A stretch of 64,000 bases of DNA, from positions 839,012-903,011 of the forward strand of contig NZ_FOTC01000002.1 in assembly GCF_900114455.1 (NCBI RefSeq). Direction: 5' to 3'. Below the pieces are notes generated by a model, which was not told the origin of the DNA, searched no databases, and saw only the letters and a program-made list of their open reading frames with translations. Origin of the DNA: Halogranum rubrum (GTDB lineage: Archaea > Halobacteriota > Halobacteria > Halobacteriales > Haloferacaceae). This document shows, in pieces, positions 8,571 to 16,619 of the stretch. How positions within the stretch are numbered: the first letter of the stretch is position 1; every line of letters begins with the position of its first letter. A program made the translations under genes and the position numbers.

Positions 8571-9163
8571 TGTCTTGTCCGAGTCACGGCGCTTGGTCCG
8601 TGCCCCGGGATTCTCAGTTCGCCGGTCCCCTAGCTAAACGATAGGGCTGTAATTACAACCTATTTAAGTAGACACCCATCCGAACGTCGGCCCTGAAACC
8701 CGAACGACAGACCGTAACACGGCCATACACACCGTTATAGATGGTCTTTCACGTCGTGACGCGTTCGGTTGCGCTCAATTCGTTCGACGGCGGCTATCGT
8801 GGTCGTCGACTCCGGCGTCGCCGTCGCCATCGGTGGCTCGGCCGACCACTCGCTCGGCCGAACTACACTCACCGATTGAGACGTAGTGACACACCTCCAC
8901 AGCGTTTTTGTGTTGATGGAACAACGGTTCAGTTGACTCCGATGACCCTCGTGTAAGCTGTTCTCCGGTCGGTCGCCTCGACGGATACAGTCACTCGACT
9001 GGACGGCGACTCGACCCCCTGTTCTCGGCCATCACACCGATGGCCACGTACCGGTCTCCGAGCCTCGCCGTCTCTCCGACGAGTGACGGCGGCCGACCGG
9101 CGGGTAGTTCGGACGCTCCGTCACGTCCTCGCGCCACGGCGGTCGGCACCCCATTCGACACGC
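8571..9163. other. Intergenic region between the GCS2 gene and hflX
   Basis: 593 bases without a gene I can support. It contains a clear TATA-like CTATTTAAGT near 8660 that is almost symmetrical and could serve either strand. Another TATA-like element, GTTATAG, lies near 8732. Short open stretches with G/C third positions occur on both strands between about 8780 and 8890 but lack a convincing start. A short RNA, a very small protein or a gene relic is possible. Confidence 0.4.
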
Positions 9164-10474
9164 ATGCAACAGCAACAGTCACGACGAGATGCACTCGTCG
9201 CCGCACGATTCGACCCCAGAGAACCGAAATCGACTGCCGAACTCACCGCCCTCGCCGAAACGGCGGGGTACACCGTCGTCGACGAACTCACACAGACGCG
9301 GCCCGAAGACTCGGCGTACCAGTTCGGCCGCGGGAAGGCAGAAGAACTGGCCCGCAGAGTCACCGAGACGGGGGTAGACACCGTCCTCGTCGACAACCCG
9401 TTGTCGCCACAGCAGGCGCACAACCTTCGGACGCTCGCCCCCGACGGTGTCCGGTTCGTCGATAGACACCGACTCGTCCTCGATATCTTCGCCGAACGAG
9501 CAGGGACGAAAGAAGCGAAGCTACAGGTCGAACTGGCGGAGTTACGCTACGAACTACCTCGAATCAAACAGGAGATTCGGCTCGAACGAGAATCCGCAAA
9601 CGAACGCCGGACGGTCGCGGGGATGAACGAGAAGGAACACCGTCGCGTGCTCGACATCCGCGAGCGTATCCAGCGCGTCGAACAGAAACTCGACTCGCTA
9701 GACAGCGTCGGGGCCGACCGGCGCGCACGACACCGCGAGGCCGGTCGTAGCCTCGTCGCCCTCGCCGGCTACACCAACGCCGGGAAGTCGACGCTCCTGC
9801 GCCGACTCGCAGACGAACTCGACGTCTCAGACGGCGACCCTGCACACCCGGACGAATCCACGACGGCCGCGACGGCCGACCGCCTGTTCGAGACGCTCGG
9901 CACGACGACCAGGCGTGTCTCGACCGAGGGTCGGCAGTTACTCGTCACCGACACGGTCGGGTTCGTCCGTGACCTCCCGCCGTGGCTGGTCGACGCCTTC
10001 GAGTCGACGCTCTCGGCAGCGTACCACGCCGACGTGGTCCTCCTCGTCGTCGACGGCAGTGACCCGCTCTCGGCGGTGCGAGCGAAAGTCGAAACGTGCC
10101 GAGACGTGCTCCACGGGCGGGCCAGTGGGCCGGTCCTGCCCGTCGTGAACAAAGTCGACCGGCGTTCGGCCGCGCACGTCGCCGACGTTCGTGACATCGT
10201 CGGGACGTTCGACGTCGACCCAGTCGCCATCAGTGCGACCGAGGGGCAGGGAATCGACGAGTTGCTCGCGCGGATTCGGTCGGTGGTCCCGACGGCGACA
10301 GCGATGTTCGAAGTCCCGAACACCGGCACGACGCAGACACTACTGTCGTGGGCGTACGACCACGGGACAGTCAAAGAGATTCACTACGAAGGTGAGTCGG
10401 TGCGTTTTACCTTCGTCGGTCGCCCCGCAGTCGTCGAGCAGATGCGGGCGAGAGCCTCGGAATCGTCCGGGTGA
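9164..10474 (+). CDS. hflX: GTPase HflX
   Basis: 436 residues. The N-terminal HflX domain (PEDSAYQFGRGKAEEL, ELRYELPRIKQ, coiled coil to about 200) is followed by a complete G domain. G1 is GYTNAGKSTLL, the switch is LFETLGTTTRRV, G3 is VTDTVGFVRDLP, G4 is NKVDRR, and then comes AISATEGQGI. HflX binds the ribosome, splits stalled or heat-damaged 70S-type particles and interacts with the large subunit. Part of the G2 switch, usually LDPTTR, reads LGTTTR. The start at MQQQQSRRD is preferred to a longer frame whose extra residues are basic and unlike the genome's proteins. Confidence 0.9.
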   Translation: MQQQQSRRDALVAARFDPREPKSTAELTALAETAGYTVVDELTQTRPEDSAYQFGRGKAEELARRVTETGVDTVLVDNPLSPQQAHNLRTLAPDGVRFVDRHRLVLDIFAERAGTKEAKLQVELAELRYELPRIKQEIRLERESANERRTVAGMNEKEHRRVLDIRERIQRVEQKLDSLDSVGADRRARHREAGRSLVALAGYTNAGKSTLLRRLADELDVSDGDPAHPDESTTAATADRLFETLGTTTRRVSTEGRQLLVTDTVGFVRDLPPWLVDAFESTLSAAYHADVVLLVVDGSDPLSAVRAKVETCRDVLHGRASGPVLPVVNKVDRRSAAHVADVRDIVGTFDVDPVAISATEGQGIDELLARIRSVVPTATAMFEVPNTGTTQTLLSWAYDHGTVKEIHYEGESVRFTFVGRPAVVEQMRARASESSG

Positions 10475-10536
10475 CGCTGAACGACGAGTCTCAGTGCCGG
10501 CGTGTTCATGCCGTCGGAGCGCGTCTATACGTAGTT

Positions 10537-11400
10537 GTGCCGACAGTTCAGACGAACGGTATCGAGACGTACTACGAGGAACACGGAGCGGGACAGACAG
10601 TCGTCTTCGTCCACGCTGCTCTGCTCGACCACTCGATGTGGGACGAACAGGTTGCCGCGCTCGAAGACGACTATCGGACGGTCGTCTACGACGTCCGGGG
10701 ACACGGCCGAACCGGTGGGTCGGCTCTCGACGAGTACTCGGTCGACCTGTACGCGGCGGACCTCCACGAACTCATCGTGGCGTTGCAACTCGACCATCCG
10801 GTGCTCTGTGGCCTCTCGCTCGGGGGACTGATCGCACAGACCTACGCTGCTAGCTACCCCGACCGAATCGCGGGAGTGGTTCTGGCCGACACGTTCACGC
10901 CTCCCATCCTCACTCGCGGCGAGTGGTTTCTGCGCCGAATCGTCCTGAACGCGTTGACACTCCCCGTCCGCCTCGTCGGCTTCGAGCGCATCGAGAAGGC
11001 GAACGTGTGGGTGACAGAGCGGTTCTTCAGCGGCGTCGGCGGCGACTACGAGCGTATCGAACGACTGCGCGAGGACGGTCCGAGCATCGACACCGACGAG
11101 TTCGTCAAAATCGTCCGGTCGATGACTCGGTTCCACGAACTGACGGTCGACCTCACGCGCATCTCGGTGCCGACGCTCGTACTCTACGGCGAGAACGAAC
11201 TCCCGTTCGTGAAGCGTCACGCAGCAGAGATTGCGGCCCACGTCCCAGACGTCGCTGTTCGTGAGATTCCGGAGGCTGGCCACGCCTCGAATCTCGACCG
11301 TCCTGACGAGTTCACCGCCGCAGTTCGGACCGCTCTCACTCGGGCCCGGCCAATCGAGAAATCGCCGCCTCTCGACGAAGAGACGGATTCCGGGGCGTGA
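10537..11400 (+). CDS. Alpha/beta hydrolase
   Basis: 287 residues from a GTG. It has the alpha/beta-hydrolase fold with oxyanion loop VFVHAALLDHSMWDEQ, nucleophile elbow CGLSLGGLIAQ, an acid region YGENELPFVKRHA and the histidine in EAGHASNLDRP. It resembles 3-oxoadipate enol-lactonase and esterase-like members; the substrate is unknown. The GTG at 10537 is chosen because the conserved domain begins soon after it. An in-frame GTG at 10471, overlapping the hflX stop, is an alternative that would suggest translational coupling. Confidence 0.8.
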   Translation: MPTVQTNGIETYYEEHGAGQTVVFVHAALLDHSMWDEQVAALEDDYRTVVYDVRGHGRTGGSALDEYSVDLYAADLHELIVALQLDHPVLCGLSLGGLIAQTYAASYPDRIAGVVLADTFTPPILTRGEWFLRRIVLNALTLPVRLVGFERIEKANVWVTERFFSGVGGDYERIERLREDGPSIDTDEFVKIVRSMTRFHELTVDLTRISVPTLVLYGENELPFVKRHAAEIAAHVPDVAVREIPEAGHASNLDRPDEFTAAVRTALTRARPIEKSPPLDEETDSGA

Positions 11401-11458
11401 GTCTCCGAACTGTTGCCCGAGCGGGTAGACCTTTATCGCACGCCGATTGAGACGGTGT

Positions 11459-11818
11459 ATGGGCCTGCTTCACGCAGCAATCGACGTGACGGATATGGAT
11501 GCGACGACCGAGTTCTACGGCGACGTTCTGGGGTTCGAACCGGTCGCCGAGTTGGAGGCTGGGGGCGTCACCAACGTCTTCTACGGCCACGGCGACGAGA
11601 TGGAGATTCAGTTCGTCCCGGCCGACGAGTCTGACGTCGACCCGTCGGGGCTAAACCACCTCGCCGTCGACGTCGACGACGTGGACGCACTCGTCGACGA
11701 ACTGGGCGAGGACCGGGTCGAACGCGGCCCGTTCGCCGTCGACGAGTTTGGTCTGTACGTCGCGTTCGTCACCGACCCCGACGGCTACGTTGTCGAGATT
11801 ATCCAGCCACAGGGCTGA
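11459..11818 (+). CDS. VOC-superfamily (glyoxalase-like) protein
   Basis: 119 residues. It contains paired beta-alpha-beta-beta-beta units: LLHAAIDVTDMDATTEFYGDVLGFE at the start and LNHLAVDVDDVDALVDEL in the middle, ending FVTDPDGYVVEIIQ. Metal ligands of glyoxalase type (His, Glu) are present. Members are glyoxalase I, dioxygenases or antibiotic-binding proteins. TTTATCG about 25 bases before the ATG at 11459 supports this leaderless start. A glyoxalase-like role is the default inference. Confidence 0.8.
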   Translation: MGLLHAAIDVTDMDATTEFYGDVLGFEPVAELEAGGVTNVFYGHGDEMEIQFVPADESDVDPSGLNHLAVDVDDVDALVDELGEDRVERGPFAVDEFGLYVAFVTDPDGYVVEIIQPQG

Positions 11819-11837
11819 GGCCGAGAGCGGTGTGAGC

Positions 11838-11849
11838 ACTCTTAAGAGT
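11838..11849. promoter_or_regulatory. Palindrome overlapping the hisC TATA box
   Basis: ACTCTTAAGAGT is a perfect 12-base palindrome. Its centre, TTAA, lies about 27 bases before the hisC ATG, exactly where the TATA box of a leaderless transcript belongs. It may be both TATA element and repressor operator. Confidence 0.5.
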
Positions 11850-11870
11850 CGTCGCCTGCATCCCACGACT

Positions 11871-12956
11871 ATGCAACCACGGGACCTCTCAGACCACGCT
11901 CCGTACGTTCCCGGTCGCGGGACGGAGGAGGTCGCCCGCGAACTCGGACTCGACCCCGAGGATCTGACGAAACTGTCGTCGAACGAGAACCCGTTCGGGC
12001 CGAGTCCGAAGGCCGTCGAGGCCGCTCGGGAGGCGGCACCGAACATCGACGTCTATCCGACCACCTCGCACGCGGACCTCACCGAGAAACTCGCCGCGAA
12101 GTGGGACCTCGAACCCGAACAGGTGTGGGTCAGCGCCGGCGCGGACGGCGCACTCGACTACCTCTCTCGGGCGATGCTCGACCCGAGTGACCGTGTGCTC
12201 ACGCCGACACCCGGCTTCTCCTACTACGGGATGAGCGCACGCTATCACCACGGCGAGGTGGCGGAGTACGAACTTACCGCCGAGTCCGACTTCGCCCAGA
12301 CGCCGGAGGCGGTGCTCGACTACTACGACGACGAGCGTATCGTCTACCTGACGACGCCGCACAACCCGACCGGGTCGGAGTTCTCCCGCGACGCCATTCG
12401 TGAAATCGCCGAATCTGTCGACGAAGACACGCTCGTCGTCGTCGACGAGGCGTACGGCGAGTACTCCGAGCGGCCGAGCAGCATCGGCCTCTTGGACGAG
12501 TACGACAACCTCGCGGTCACGCGTACCTTCTCGAAGGCCTACGGCATCGCCGGTCTCCGAATCGGTTGGGCGGCAGTGCCAGAGGAGTGGGCCGACACCT
12601 ACGCCCGAGTGAACACGCCGTTCGCAGCCAACGAGGTGGCCTGTCGCGCCGCACTTGCCGCCCTCGACGACGAGGAACACGTCGAGAAGACCGTCGAGAC
12701 GGCGAGGTGGGCCCGTGAGTATCTCGCGGAACATCTCGACGCACCGACCTACGACAGCGCGGGCAACTTCGTCCTCGCCGACGTCGGTGACGCGAGCGCC
12801 GTCGCCGAGGCGAGTCAACGCGAGGGCGTCATCGTCCGCGACTGTTCGAGTTTCGGCCTCCCGACCTGTATCCGCATCTCGTGTGGGACCGAAGACGGGA
12901 CGAAGAAGGCCGTCGACGTGCTGAACCGAATCCTCGCCGAGGTGGTCGAAGCGTGA
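11871..12956 (+). CDS. hisC: Histidinol-phosphate aminotransferase
   Basis: 361 residues. HisC converts imidazole-acetol phosphate and glutamate to histidinol phosphate using PLP. Recognised are the N-terminal LSSNENPFGPSPKAVEAAREA, the aspartate/tyrosine pocket VVDEAYGEY, the PLP-lysine block TRTFSKAYGIAGLRIGW and the arginine block CIRISCGTEDG. It heads an operon: its stop overlaps the next start by four bases (GTGA), and the CDP-alcohol gene follows in the same way. A palindromic TATA box lies upstream. Confidence 0.92.
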   Translation: MQPRDLSDHAPYVPGRGTEEVARELGLDPEDLTKLSSNENPFGPSPKAVEAAREAAPNIDVYPTTSHADLTEKLAAKWDLEPEQVWVSAGADGALDYLSRAMLDPSDRVLTPTPGFSYYGMSARYHHGEVAEYELTAESDFAQTPEAVLDYYDDERIVYLTTPHNPTGSEFSRDAIREIAESVDEDTLVVVDEAYGEYSERPSSIGLLDEYDNLAVTRTFSKAYGIAGLRIGWAAVPEEWADTYARVNTPFAANEVACRAALAALDDEEHVEKTVETARWAREYLAEHLDAPTYDSAGNFVLADVGDASAVAEASQREGVIVRDCSSFGLPTCIRISCGTEDGTKKAVDVLNRILAEVVEA

Positions 12957-13501
12957 GAGTCGTCGTCACCGGCACCCCGGGAACGGGGAAGACGACGGCA
13001 GTGAAAGCCCTCTCCACCCAATCCCGGATAGTCCACCTCAACGACGCTATCCGCGAACACGAGCTCTGGACCGAACGCGACGCCGACCGAGACACGCTCG
13101 TCACCGACCTCGACGGGGTTCGTGAGTGGTTAGGTGAGTGGGACGGCAGCGCTGAGCAAAGCTCAGCTGGCGACGGCGCTCCGCGCCATCAACTCGTCGA
13201 GTCGCATCTCGCCCACCACCTCGAGGCCGACAGGGTAATCGTCCTCCGCTGTCGTCCCGACGTGCTCGAAGACCGCCTGCTGGAGCGCGGCGAACCGCCG
13301 AAGAAAGCCAAAGAGAACGCCGAGAGCGAGGCGCTCGACGTGATTCTCTCGGAGGCCGTCGACTTCCACGGAGAGGAACACGTGTACGAGATAGATACCA
13401 CCGACCGGTCGCCCGACGAGGTTGCCGCCGACATTCGGGCCGTCCTCGACGGTGAGCGCGAACCGAGTGCGGGCGCGGTGAACTTCATCGACTATCTATG
13501 A
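12953..13501 (+). CDS. Adenylate-kinase-like NTPase (Fap7/archaeal AK type)
   Basis: 182 residues from a GTG overlapping the hisC stop. P-loop GTPGTGKTTAVK at the start, then RIVHLNDAIREHELW, a VESHLAHHLEADRVIVLRCRPD core and DRLLERGEPPKKAKENAESE lid-like region typical of the archaeal Fap7/hCINAP adenylate kinases. These bind ribosomal protein uS11 and act in small-subunit maturation. Between WDG and LVESHL there is an extra 15-residue stretch (about residues 66-80) that relatives, as I remember them, lack. It is encoded by a palindromic DNA segment annotated separately. The catalytic P-loop is intact. Confidence 0.85.
   Translation: MRVVVTGTPGTGKTTAVKALSTQSRIVHLNDAIREHELWTERDADRDTLVTDLDGVREWLGEWDGSAEQSSAGDGAPRHQLVESHLAHHLEADRVIVLRCRPDVLEDRLLERGEPPKKAKENAESEALDVILSEAVDFHGEEHVYEIDTTDRSPDEVAADIRAVLDGEREPSAGAVNFIDYL
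13148..13192. repeat. In-frame double-hairpin insertion in the adenylate-kinase-like gene
   Basis: Within 45 bases there are two adjacent perfect hairpins. The first is GCTGAGC AAA GCTCAGC at 13151-13167. The second is GGCGC TCC GCGCC at 13175-13187. The segment keeps the frame and adds 15 residues rich in Ser, Ala and Gly between conserved blocks of the protein. This is the signature of a small palindromic mobile or repair-derived element. Confidence 0.55.
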
Positions 13502-14100
13502 CGCTCGACCAGTACCGCTCTGTCGCAGACAAACTGTTGCGTCCGTTCGTCTCCGCCGCCGACAGCGTCGGCCTCTCACCGAACGGGGTGAGCGTCCTCG
13601 CCTTCGGATTCGCCGTCGCCGCGGGTGTGGCGTTCTACGTCGCCACGCCACTGTGGTACGCGCTCGGTGCGCTCTTCGTCTTCTTGAACGGGTGGCTCGA
13701 CTTGGTCGACGGCGCGCTCGCCCGGCGGCAGAACGTCGCCTCCGACGGCGGCGACTTGCTCGACCACGTGTTGGACCGCTACGCCGACATCGTCATCCTC
13801 GCTGGGCTGGCGGCGGGAATCGACAACTACGCGCTCGGACTCGCCGCAGTCACGGGCGTCCTCATGACCTCGTACCTCGGGACGCAGATTCAGGCGGTCG
13901 GCCTGGGCCGTGAGTACGGTGGTTTACTCGGCCGTGCGGACCGACTCGCACTCGTCGGACTCACCGGCTTCGTCGCGGCGTTTCTCCCCGGCGAACTCGT
14001 CGCGGGACTGACGCTCGTTGGCCTACTGTTGGTGCTCTTTACCATCGTCGGCCATCTCACTGCACTCCAGCGGTTCTGGGGTGCGTGGTCGGACCTCTGA
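13498..14100 (+). CDS. CDP-alcohol phosphatidyltransferase family enzyme
   Basis: 200 residues, about six membrane helices. The complete CDP-alcohol transferase signature is present: D-x2-D-G-x2-A-R-x8-G-x3-D-x3-D, as DLVDGALAR then GDLLDHVLD. These enzymes transfer the lipid phosphate from CDP-archaeol to an alcohol (inositol phosphate, glycerol phosphate or serine) to make polar head groups in the cytoplasmic membrane. Which alcohol cannot be read from sequence. The start overlaps the previous stop (ATGA), so it is translationally coupled to the hisC operon. A tandem repeat follows the stop. Confidence 0.88.
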   Translation: MTLDQYRSVADKLLRPFVSAADSVGLSPNGVSVLAFGFAVAAGVAFYVATPLWYALGALFVFLNGWLDLVDGALARRQNVASDGGDLLDHVLDRYADIVILAGLAAGIDNYALGLAAVTGVLMTSYLGTQIQAVGLGREYGGLLGRADRLALVGLTGFVAAFLPGELVAGLTLVGLLLVLFTIVGHLTALQRFWGAWSDL

Positions 14101-14102
14101 GT

Positions 14103-14241
14103 CGGCGACTGGCTGCCGACTCAGTGGGACCTCAAACCGGCGTAGGCTGCCGACTCAGTGGGACCTCAAACCGGCGTAGGCTTGCCGACTCAGTGGGGAC
14201 GTAGACCGGCGACTGGCTACCGACTCAGCGTCCGCTGAGCC
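14103..14241. repeat. Four tandem copies of a 34-35 bp repeat
   Basis: Copies start at 14103, 14138, 14172 and 14207. The second is almost identical to the first, the third differs at a few positions and the fourth is degenerate in its second half. The shared core is TGCCGACTCAGTGGGACC. The last copy contains a hairpin CTCAGCG TC CGCTGAG (14224-14239). The array fills the gap between the CDP-alcohol transferase stop and the MBF1 promoter. Confidence 0.8.
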
Positions 14242-14269
14242 GAAACTGAGAGCGGGGACGTGGCGTGCG

Positions 14270-14277
14270 TTTTATAC
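14270..14277 (+). promoter_or_regulatory. TATA box of the MBF1 gene
   Basis: TTTTATAC ends 24 bases before the ATG at 14301, the classic spacing of a leaderless haloarchaeal promoter. Confidence 0.7.
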
Positions 14278-14300
14278 CCCGGGCAACACTACCACAGACC

Positions 14301-14828
14301 ATGCCCCAGTGCGAGATGTGCGGTGCGGACAAACCGTCACTCACCACTACGAAAGTCGAAGGTGCCGAACTGCAGCTCTGCGACAGCTGCAAGGACTTCG
14401 GGACCGAGGTCCGCACTGAATCTACGAGTTCGACGTCGACGAAGTACTCGACGTCTTCCTCGAAGACCAACCAGTCCTCGGGTTCGTCGAGCAGTTCGTC
14501 CTCCTCGTCGTCCGGCGGCAGTACGCGCCGCCGCGACATGTTCGACGACATGGAAGAGCTCGCGGCGGACTACGACGACCGTATCCGAGCAGCCCGTGAA
14601 CAGCAAGGAATGAGCCAAGAGGAACTCGCCGGCCAACTGAACGAGAAGGCGAGTCTCATCCGCAAACTCGAACGCGGTGACATCCTCCCCAGCGACGGTG
14701 TCCAGAAGAAACTGGAGAAGAAACTCGACATCTCGCTGACGGAAGGCTCTAGCGACGACGAGACCGACTGGTCCAGCGGATCGTCGACGACGACGACGCT
14801 CGGCGACGTCGTCAAGCGCAAAGACTGA
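14301..14828 (+). CDS. Multiprotein bridging factor 1 (MBF1) homologue
   Basis: 175 residues in three parts. First is an N-terminal zinc ribbon, CEMCGADKP ... LCDSCKDFG. Next is a flexible linker of Ser and Thr with a run of about ten serines (roughly residues 60-73). Last is a C-terminal helix-turn-helix of the MBF1/XRE type, IRAAREQQGMSQEELAGQL ... IRKLERGDILPS. Archaeal MBF1 contacts the small ribosomal subunit during translation; a transcription role is less clear. The Ser run is encoded by mixed serine codons, not a simple triplet repeat. Confidence 0.88.
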   Translation: MPQCEMCGADKPSLTTTKVEGAELQLCDSCKDFGTEVRTESTSSTSTKYSTSSSKTNQSSGSSSSSSSSSSGGSTRRRDMFDDMEELAADYDDRIRAAREQQGMSQEELAGQLNEKASLIRKLERGDILPSDGVQKKLEKKLDISLTEGSSDDETDWSSGSSTTTTLGDVVKRKD

Positions 14829-15081
14829 GCGAAACGGTAGACCCGTGACGTCGGGTTTCGTTCGATGCAGATTCGTTCGGAGGTCGACTCTTCGGAATGT
14901 TTCACATCTGAGAAATTCGCCAATGTCCTGAATTCTTCAGTATTACGTGCTGAAACGGCCAATGGGGATTTGTAGGATGCTTCCGAATGCTCACCGATGA
15001 GACATCGGACCTCCCTCCACGGTCGTTCCAACCACGCAGCTAGATACCGCTACTCGCTCAGTGGTCACACTCCGTGTTCCA

Positions 15082-15795
15082 ATGCGTAACTCGCCGGCAC
15101 TCACGCTTCTCGTGGGTGTGTTCGTGTTCGCGAGTGCCATCCCGATGGTGGCCGCAGCGACGCACTCTCCCGTCTACCAGCCGATTACGACCGAGATGGC
15201 GACGGTGACTGGCGACGAGGTACTCGCAGAGGTGGCTAGCGCGACTGCTTCGTCTGCCAGCGCGGTCGATCCGACGCCGTTGCTCGTGGTCGCAGGGTAC
15301 GCTCGTCACGACTTCAGTCCGCTCGACAACGAGGTGCGCAACGAGGTGTTTCGCGCGATTACCGACTCGCCGGGAGCGTACGTCGCGGCCGTCGCCGACG
15401 AGACAGACATCCCACGGTCGACCGTCCGCTACCACGTTCGTGTCCTCGAACGAGAGGGTCTCGTGTTCAGCGAGAAGATTCGCGGGAAACAGCGACACTT
15501 CCCCAGTGACGACGACCACCCGACGCTCACGGCGGCGCTCGCAGACGACACCGTCGCGACTGTGATGTCCGCAGTCGCCCAGACCGAACCAGCCACTACC
15601 AGCGAACTCGCGGCCGAACTCGACCGTGCACCGAGTACGGTCTCACATCACCTGTCGCGACTCGAAGAGGACGAACTGGTCGAACGTGAGCGCGATGGTG
15701 GTGCCGTTCTCACTCGAATCTCTCCCGAGATTTCACACCGACTCCACGCGACGCTCCTCGAGTTGTCCCACGTCAGATTGTCTGACGAAGACTGA
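15082..15795 (+). CDS. Membrane-anchored regulator with two winged-helix domains
   Basis: 237 residues. An N-terminal hydrophobic segment (SPALTLLVGVFVFASAIPMV) is followed by a short extracytoplasmic-looking region and VDPTPLLVVAGYARHD, a second hydrophobic stretch. Two winged-helix domains come next: DIPRSTVRYHVRVLEREGLVF (about 110-140) and TTSELAAELDRAPSTVSHHLSRLEEDELVERE (about 180-215). The layout fits haloarchaeal membrane-linked ArsR-like sensors that pass an envelope signal to DNA. The start at 15082 (MRNSPAL) is preferred to a GTG seven codons upstream because the signal-like stretch follows at once. Confidence 0.7.
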   Translation: MRNSPALTLLVGVFVFASAIPMVAAATHSPVYQPITTEMATVTGDEVLAEVASATASSASAVDPTPLLVVAGYARHDFSPLDNEVRNEVFRAITDSPGAYVAAVADETDIPRSTVRYHVRVLEREGLVFSEKIRGKQRHFPSDDDHPTLTAALADDTVATVMSAVAQTEPATTSELAAELDRAPSTVSHHLSRLEEDELVERERDGGAVLTRISPEISHRLHATLLELSHVRLSDED

Positions 15796-15927
15796 CAAGT
15801 CGAACATACACTCTTCCTAGAAACACTTTCTAACGTCCGTATACAGGGGTTTCGACGGTTCGGTTAGAACACCTTTTTACTTCAATCACCTTTCACGACG
15901 TGGACCGACACGGTCCGGACCCCATAT

Positions 15928-16371
15928 ATGAAAGACGACACAACGTTCACGCTCGACCGTCGGACTGCGATGAAAGGGATCGGTGCGGCCACAGTTGCGT
16001 CGATGACCGGGCTCGCTGGCTGTGCCGGGGGAGATGGCGAGACCGAAGGGACGACCGAGGGAGGTGGAGAGGGGACCGATGCTGAAGAGACGACGGAGCC
16101 GAGCATGGGTGGCGAGGAGACGACGGAAGCCGCGGGGGAAACCGAGACGACAGAGAGCGCGGAGACGACCGAAATGGAGACCGAGACGACGACCGCCGAG
16201 GGGACGGACGAGACGACGACCGAAGAAGGCACAGACGACGAGACCACGACCGAAGAAGGCACAGACGACGAGACCACGACCGAAGAAGGCACAGATGACG
16301 AGACCACGACCGACGAGAGTACGGACGACGAGACCACGACCGACGAGACCACGACCGAAGAGAGCACGTAA
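15928..16371 (+). CDS. Tat lipoprotein with a Thr/Glu/Asp-rich repeat body
   Basis: 147 residues. A twin-arginine motif ([11 protein letters not shown], Arg11-Arg12) and lipobox LAGC (Cys32) mark export and lipid anchoring. Everything after the cysteine is low complexity: Gly/Glu/Thr first, then tandem ten-residue units [10 protein letters not shown]. No folded domain follows. Haloarchaeal lipoproteins often have such a linker before a binding domain; here the linker is the whole mature protein. It could be a surface spacer or glycosylation scaffold, or a truncated substrate-binding lipoprotein. Confidence 0.65.
   Translation: MKDDTTFTLDRRTAMKGIGAATVASMTGLAGCAGGDGETEGTTEGGGEGTDAEETTEPSMGGEETTEAAGETETTESAETTEMETETTTAEGTDETTTEEGTDDETTTEEGTDDETTTEEGTDDETTTDESTDDETTTDETTTEEST
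16222..16341 (+). repeat. Tandem 30-bp coding repeat in the lipoprotein gene
   Basis: Four 30-base units encoding [10 protein letters not shown] (last unit [10 protein letters not shown]). The first three are almost identical in DNA; the third has one silent T for C change. Such identity predicts copy-number change by slippage or recombination. Confidence 0.75.
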
Positions 16372-16587
16372 CAGCGACCGAACGGAGTTCGTGTCATCAT
16401 CTCACGACAGGCGACGACTCGCTTTCGTCCACTACGACTGACTTTCGCTGCCTGTCTTTTCGACCGACGTCGGTTCAGTTCACGCTGTCTAGTAGCGACT
16501 TCGCCGGGTCGAGTCGTGTCGTAACAGTCGACGACACCGACGACGCCGACTGCCGCTCGACTATCGAGTTGGCTGCGGAAAATCAAG

Positions 16588-16595
16588 CTATTTAC
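16588..16595 (+). promoter_or_regulatory. TATA box of tpiA
   Basis: CTATTTAC ends 24 bases before the tpiA ATG; leaderless promoter geometry. Confidence 0.6.
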
Positions 16596-16619
16596 CGCCG
16601 CAGGCGAATCGTTCGGTGT

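Noticed and set aside
8741-8956. 71-codon frame in the GCS2-hflX gap
   Set aside because: The product is Arg-rich and unlike haloarchaeal proteins. Alternative short frames on both strands nearby have equally good codon bias, so none is convincing.
14103-14241. Possible CRISPR array
   Set aside because: The copies are directly adjacent, without unique spacers, and no cas gene is in the window.
14865-14975. 36-codon frame MQIRSEVDSS... after the MBF1 gene
   Set aside because: Third positions are not G/C-rich and no promoter is visible, so it is probably by chance.
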